A stretch of DNA of 64,000 nt from CAWATG01 sp963785035 (GTDB taxonomy: Bacteria; Actinomycetota; Acidimicrobiia; IMCC26256; CAWATG01), in contig CAWATG010000011.1 of assembly GCA_963785035.1 (NCBI GenBank), forward strand, positions 186,001 to 250,000, written 5' to 3'. Each line of letters opens with the position of its first letter. The first letter of the stretch is position 1. Shown piece by piece: positions 62,036-64,000 of this stretch. The notes under the pieces are model-generated. The model saw nothing but the letters and a program-made list of their open reading frames with translations. It was not told the origin of the DNA and made no database searches. The position numbers were made by a program, and so were the translations under genes.

Positions 62036-64000
62036 ATGCCCCCCTCAGCGGAGACTCGTGTGTCGGTACGTCCTGATCCTCCAATTCGTCATCCAGAGCT
62101 TGCCGGCGAGCAGAACTATGTCGATGCCGCCTACGCGCGTCTCGACGCGATGCGTCGATCGGCAGTTTCGGTTGCCGAGGCTTTCGACGAGGTGCGCCGA
62201 GGAGGCACCCATCAGGCCCGCCTTGAACGCGACGTCGCCATCACGCATACGCAGCGTCGTCTGGCAGCGCTCGACATCGGCGACAGCGCACTGGTATTTG
62301 GCAGGCTCGATCTCGACGGTGGAGACAGGTGTTATGTCGGACGACTCGGGGTCGACACCGAGGACCACACGCAGCTGGTCGTTGACTGGCGTGCGCCGAT
62401 CGCAGAGCCGTTCTATCGAGCAACGGCGTTGCGGCGAATGGGTGTTGTACGCCGTCGGCATTTTCAAACTCGGGGTCGGCAGCTCCTCGGACTCGACGAT
62501 GAGGTCTTCGACCAGGAGGCCACCTCGGCGGCCGGTCTCGAGTTAGTCGGTGAGGGTGCGCTCTTGGCGGCGCTGGACCGAGACCGCACTGGTCGCATGC
62601 ACGACATCGTCGCCACGATCCAGGCCGAACAGGACGAGGCGATTCGGGCAGACCTGCAGGGGGTGCTCGTGGTCACGGGAGGGCCGGGCACAGGCAAGAC
62701 GGCCGTCGCGTTACACCGTGCCGCGTACCTGCTCTACACGCACCGCAGGCAACTGGGCTCGCGGGGCGTGCTCCTGGTCGGTCCGAATTCGCTCTTCCTC
62801 CGTTACATCGACGAAGTGCTGCCCTCGCTCGGCGAAGACGAGGTGCAACTCACGACGTTGCGTGGCCTCAAGCCAGGTTTTCGAGCGATGGGGACCGAGG
62901 ACGAGACGGTGGCGGCGGTCAAGGGGGACGGGCGCATGGCGGCGGTCATCGCCAAAGCCGTCCGTGACCGCCAACGAGCACTGCCGCGTGACCTGGTGGT
63001 GGATCTCGACGGCCATCGGCTGCGTGTGACACGTCGCGATTCCGCGCGAGTCGTGTCCCGTGTCCGCTCAAAACGTGGGACACACAACGAGCGCAGGCCG
63101 ATTGTCGAGCGAATGCTGATCGACCATTTGGCCAACCAATATCGACGATCGTTGGTGCGGGCCTATCACCGATCGGCTCCGGATCGGCCCAACCCGACAA
63201 CACAACCGTTCACCGGGCTCGACCAGGTGCTGTCGAGCGCCGATGTGCCAGTCGCCGCCGCACTGGCGCGGGGGCTGCGCGTGTCGGAGGAATGGGAACG
63301 CGAGTTGACTCGTCGCATCCGCAGGCATGCCACGACGCGTGAGGCGCTCGAGAGGATCTGGCCGATCCTCAGTGGCGCAGAGCTGGTGCATGATCTGTTC
63401 TCGTTCGAGGGATTGATCCGTTCCGCAGCCGATCCCGTCCTGAGCCGGTCTCGAACAACAGGGGCTCTTCCGCGCCCGCTCGACCCATGTACGGCACGTC
63501 GTATGGACCGAGTCCGACCTCCCGCTGATTGACGAGGCCGACGCGATCTTGGGCTCGCCCGAAGCTGCACGGCCTGGCCAAACGCGTGGCGCTCGCCGTG
63601 CAGAACAACACGCACTCGACACGGCAGCACGTGTGGTCGACGAGTTGGGGCTCGCCGGGATCACCACCCCGAGCGAGCTTGCTGACCGTTACGGTGCGGC
63701 GGGAGGGGCCAGGGCCGGCGACGACGTCGACAGCGACCCGCGTCGTTTCGGGCACGTGCTCGTGGATGAAGCGCAGGACCTTTCGGCGATGCAGTGGCGC
63801 GTTCTGGCCCGTCGGTGCCCGTCGGGATCCATGACCATCGTCGGCGATTTCGGTCAAGCCAGCCGTCCTGGCGCCCTGTCCGGGTGGGACGAAGTGCTGA
63901 CGCACCTTCCAACGCGGGTTCCGGGTCACACGATCACGCTGAGCGTGAACTACCGCACACCCGAGGAGATCATGTCGGTGGCCAATCGCGTCCTGGCAGT
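62036..64000 (+). CDS. helD: HelD-like superfamily 1 helicase, frame broken by one indel, 3' end outside the window
   Basis: HelD-type UvrD-like motors remove RNA polymerase from DNA and recycle it. The N-terminal part (LAGEQNYVDAAYARLDAMRRSA) is the coiled coil that enters the polymerase channel. Walker A is VVTGGPGTGKTAVALHRAAYLL; later motifs are VLVDEAQDLSAMQWRVLARR (Walker B), IVGDFGQASRPG and LSVNYRTPEEI. The frame from ATG 62036 stops at 63532, but homology continues from EQQGLFRARSTHVRHVVW in the +1 frame to 64000; an extra C near 63452 explains it. GTG 62060 is an alternative start. A TAGCCT box ends 3 bases before the ATG. Confidence 0.88.

Overview
The window is a 64 kb piece of a GC-rich actinobacterial chromosome. 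Gene order follows the conserved actinobacterial core block: rseP-ispG, proS, rimP-nusA-ylxR-infB-rbfA-nrnA-truB-ribF-rpsO-pnp, an M16 peptidase, dapB, rnj-ftsK-rimO-pgsA-cinA-recA-miaB-miaA-dapF-hflX, then lexA-nrdR-nrdJ. MurT/GatD, a LexA/recA system with GAAC-N4-GTTC operators, a vitamin B12-dependent ribonucleotide reductase and a secreted protein with delta-60 and YWLVASDGG-type repeats fit the class Acidimicrobiia. That placement is an inference from gene content and order, not from a tree.

Layout. 1-2158: end of rseP and ispG. 2166-6795 (minus strand): a sulfite reductase-cysH-murT-gatD run, headed by a probable cysteine-sensing leader peptide. 6881-10739: proS, then the tail-to-tail repair genes ligC and LigD-type polymerase. 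10830-22575: transcription, translation and RNA-decay operon from rimP to pnp, preceded by an attenuator-like hairpin. 22683-24785: M16 peptidase and dapB. 24824-29979: a complete branched-chain-amino-acid-type ABC importer where many actinobacteria have dapA. 30040-31755: RNase J. 31891-34023: a secreted repeat protein. 34147-46042: ftsK to hflX. 46106-49307: dapC-dapD-dapE, which with dapB and dapF give most of the succinylase route to meso-diaminopimelate and lysine. 49356-51306: SOS repressor lexA, a divergent LysM protein of the SOS division-inhibitor type, and nrdR. 51599-54371: nrdJ, with a palindromic operator candidate upstream. 54539-59536: two tandem membrane PAS-GGDEF-EAL proteins that share an identical 1 kb segment and matching sigma-28-like promoters. 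59726-64000: a membrane protein of unknown function, msrA, a small unknown protein and a HelD-type helicase cut by the window end.

Two features cut across the window. First, at least twelve single-base indels break the frames of otherwise well-conserved and often essential genes (ispG, murT twice, rimP, infB, hflX twice, nrdJ, an unknown gene, msrA, helD and others noted below). Most are insertions and several sit in short homopolymers. Sequencing or assembly error is the best explanation, so each such gene is annotated over its full span. Second, many genes have a TANNNT box 6-8 bases upstream of the start codon and no Shine-Dalgarno sequence, which indicates leaderless transcripts.

No gene-free stretch exceeds 300 bases. 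I saw no tRNA, rRNA, insertion sequence or CRISPR array.
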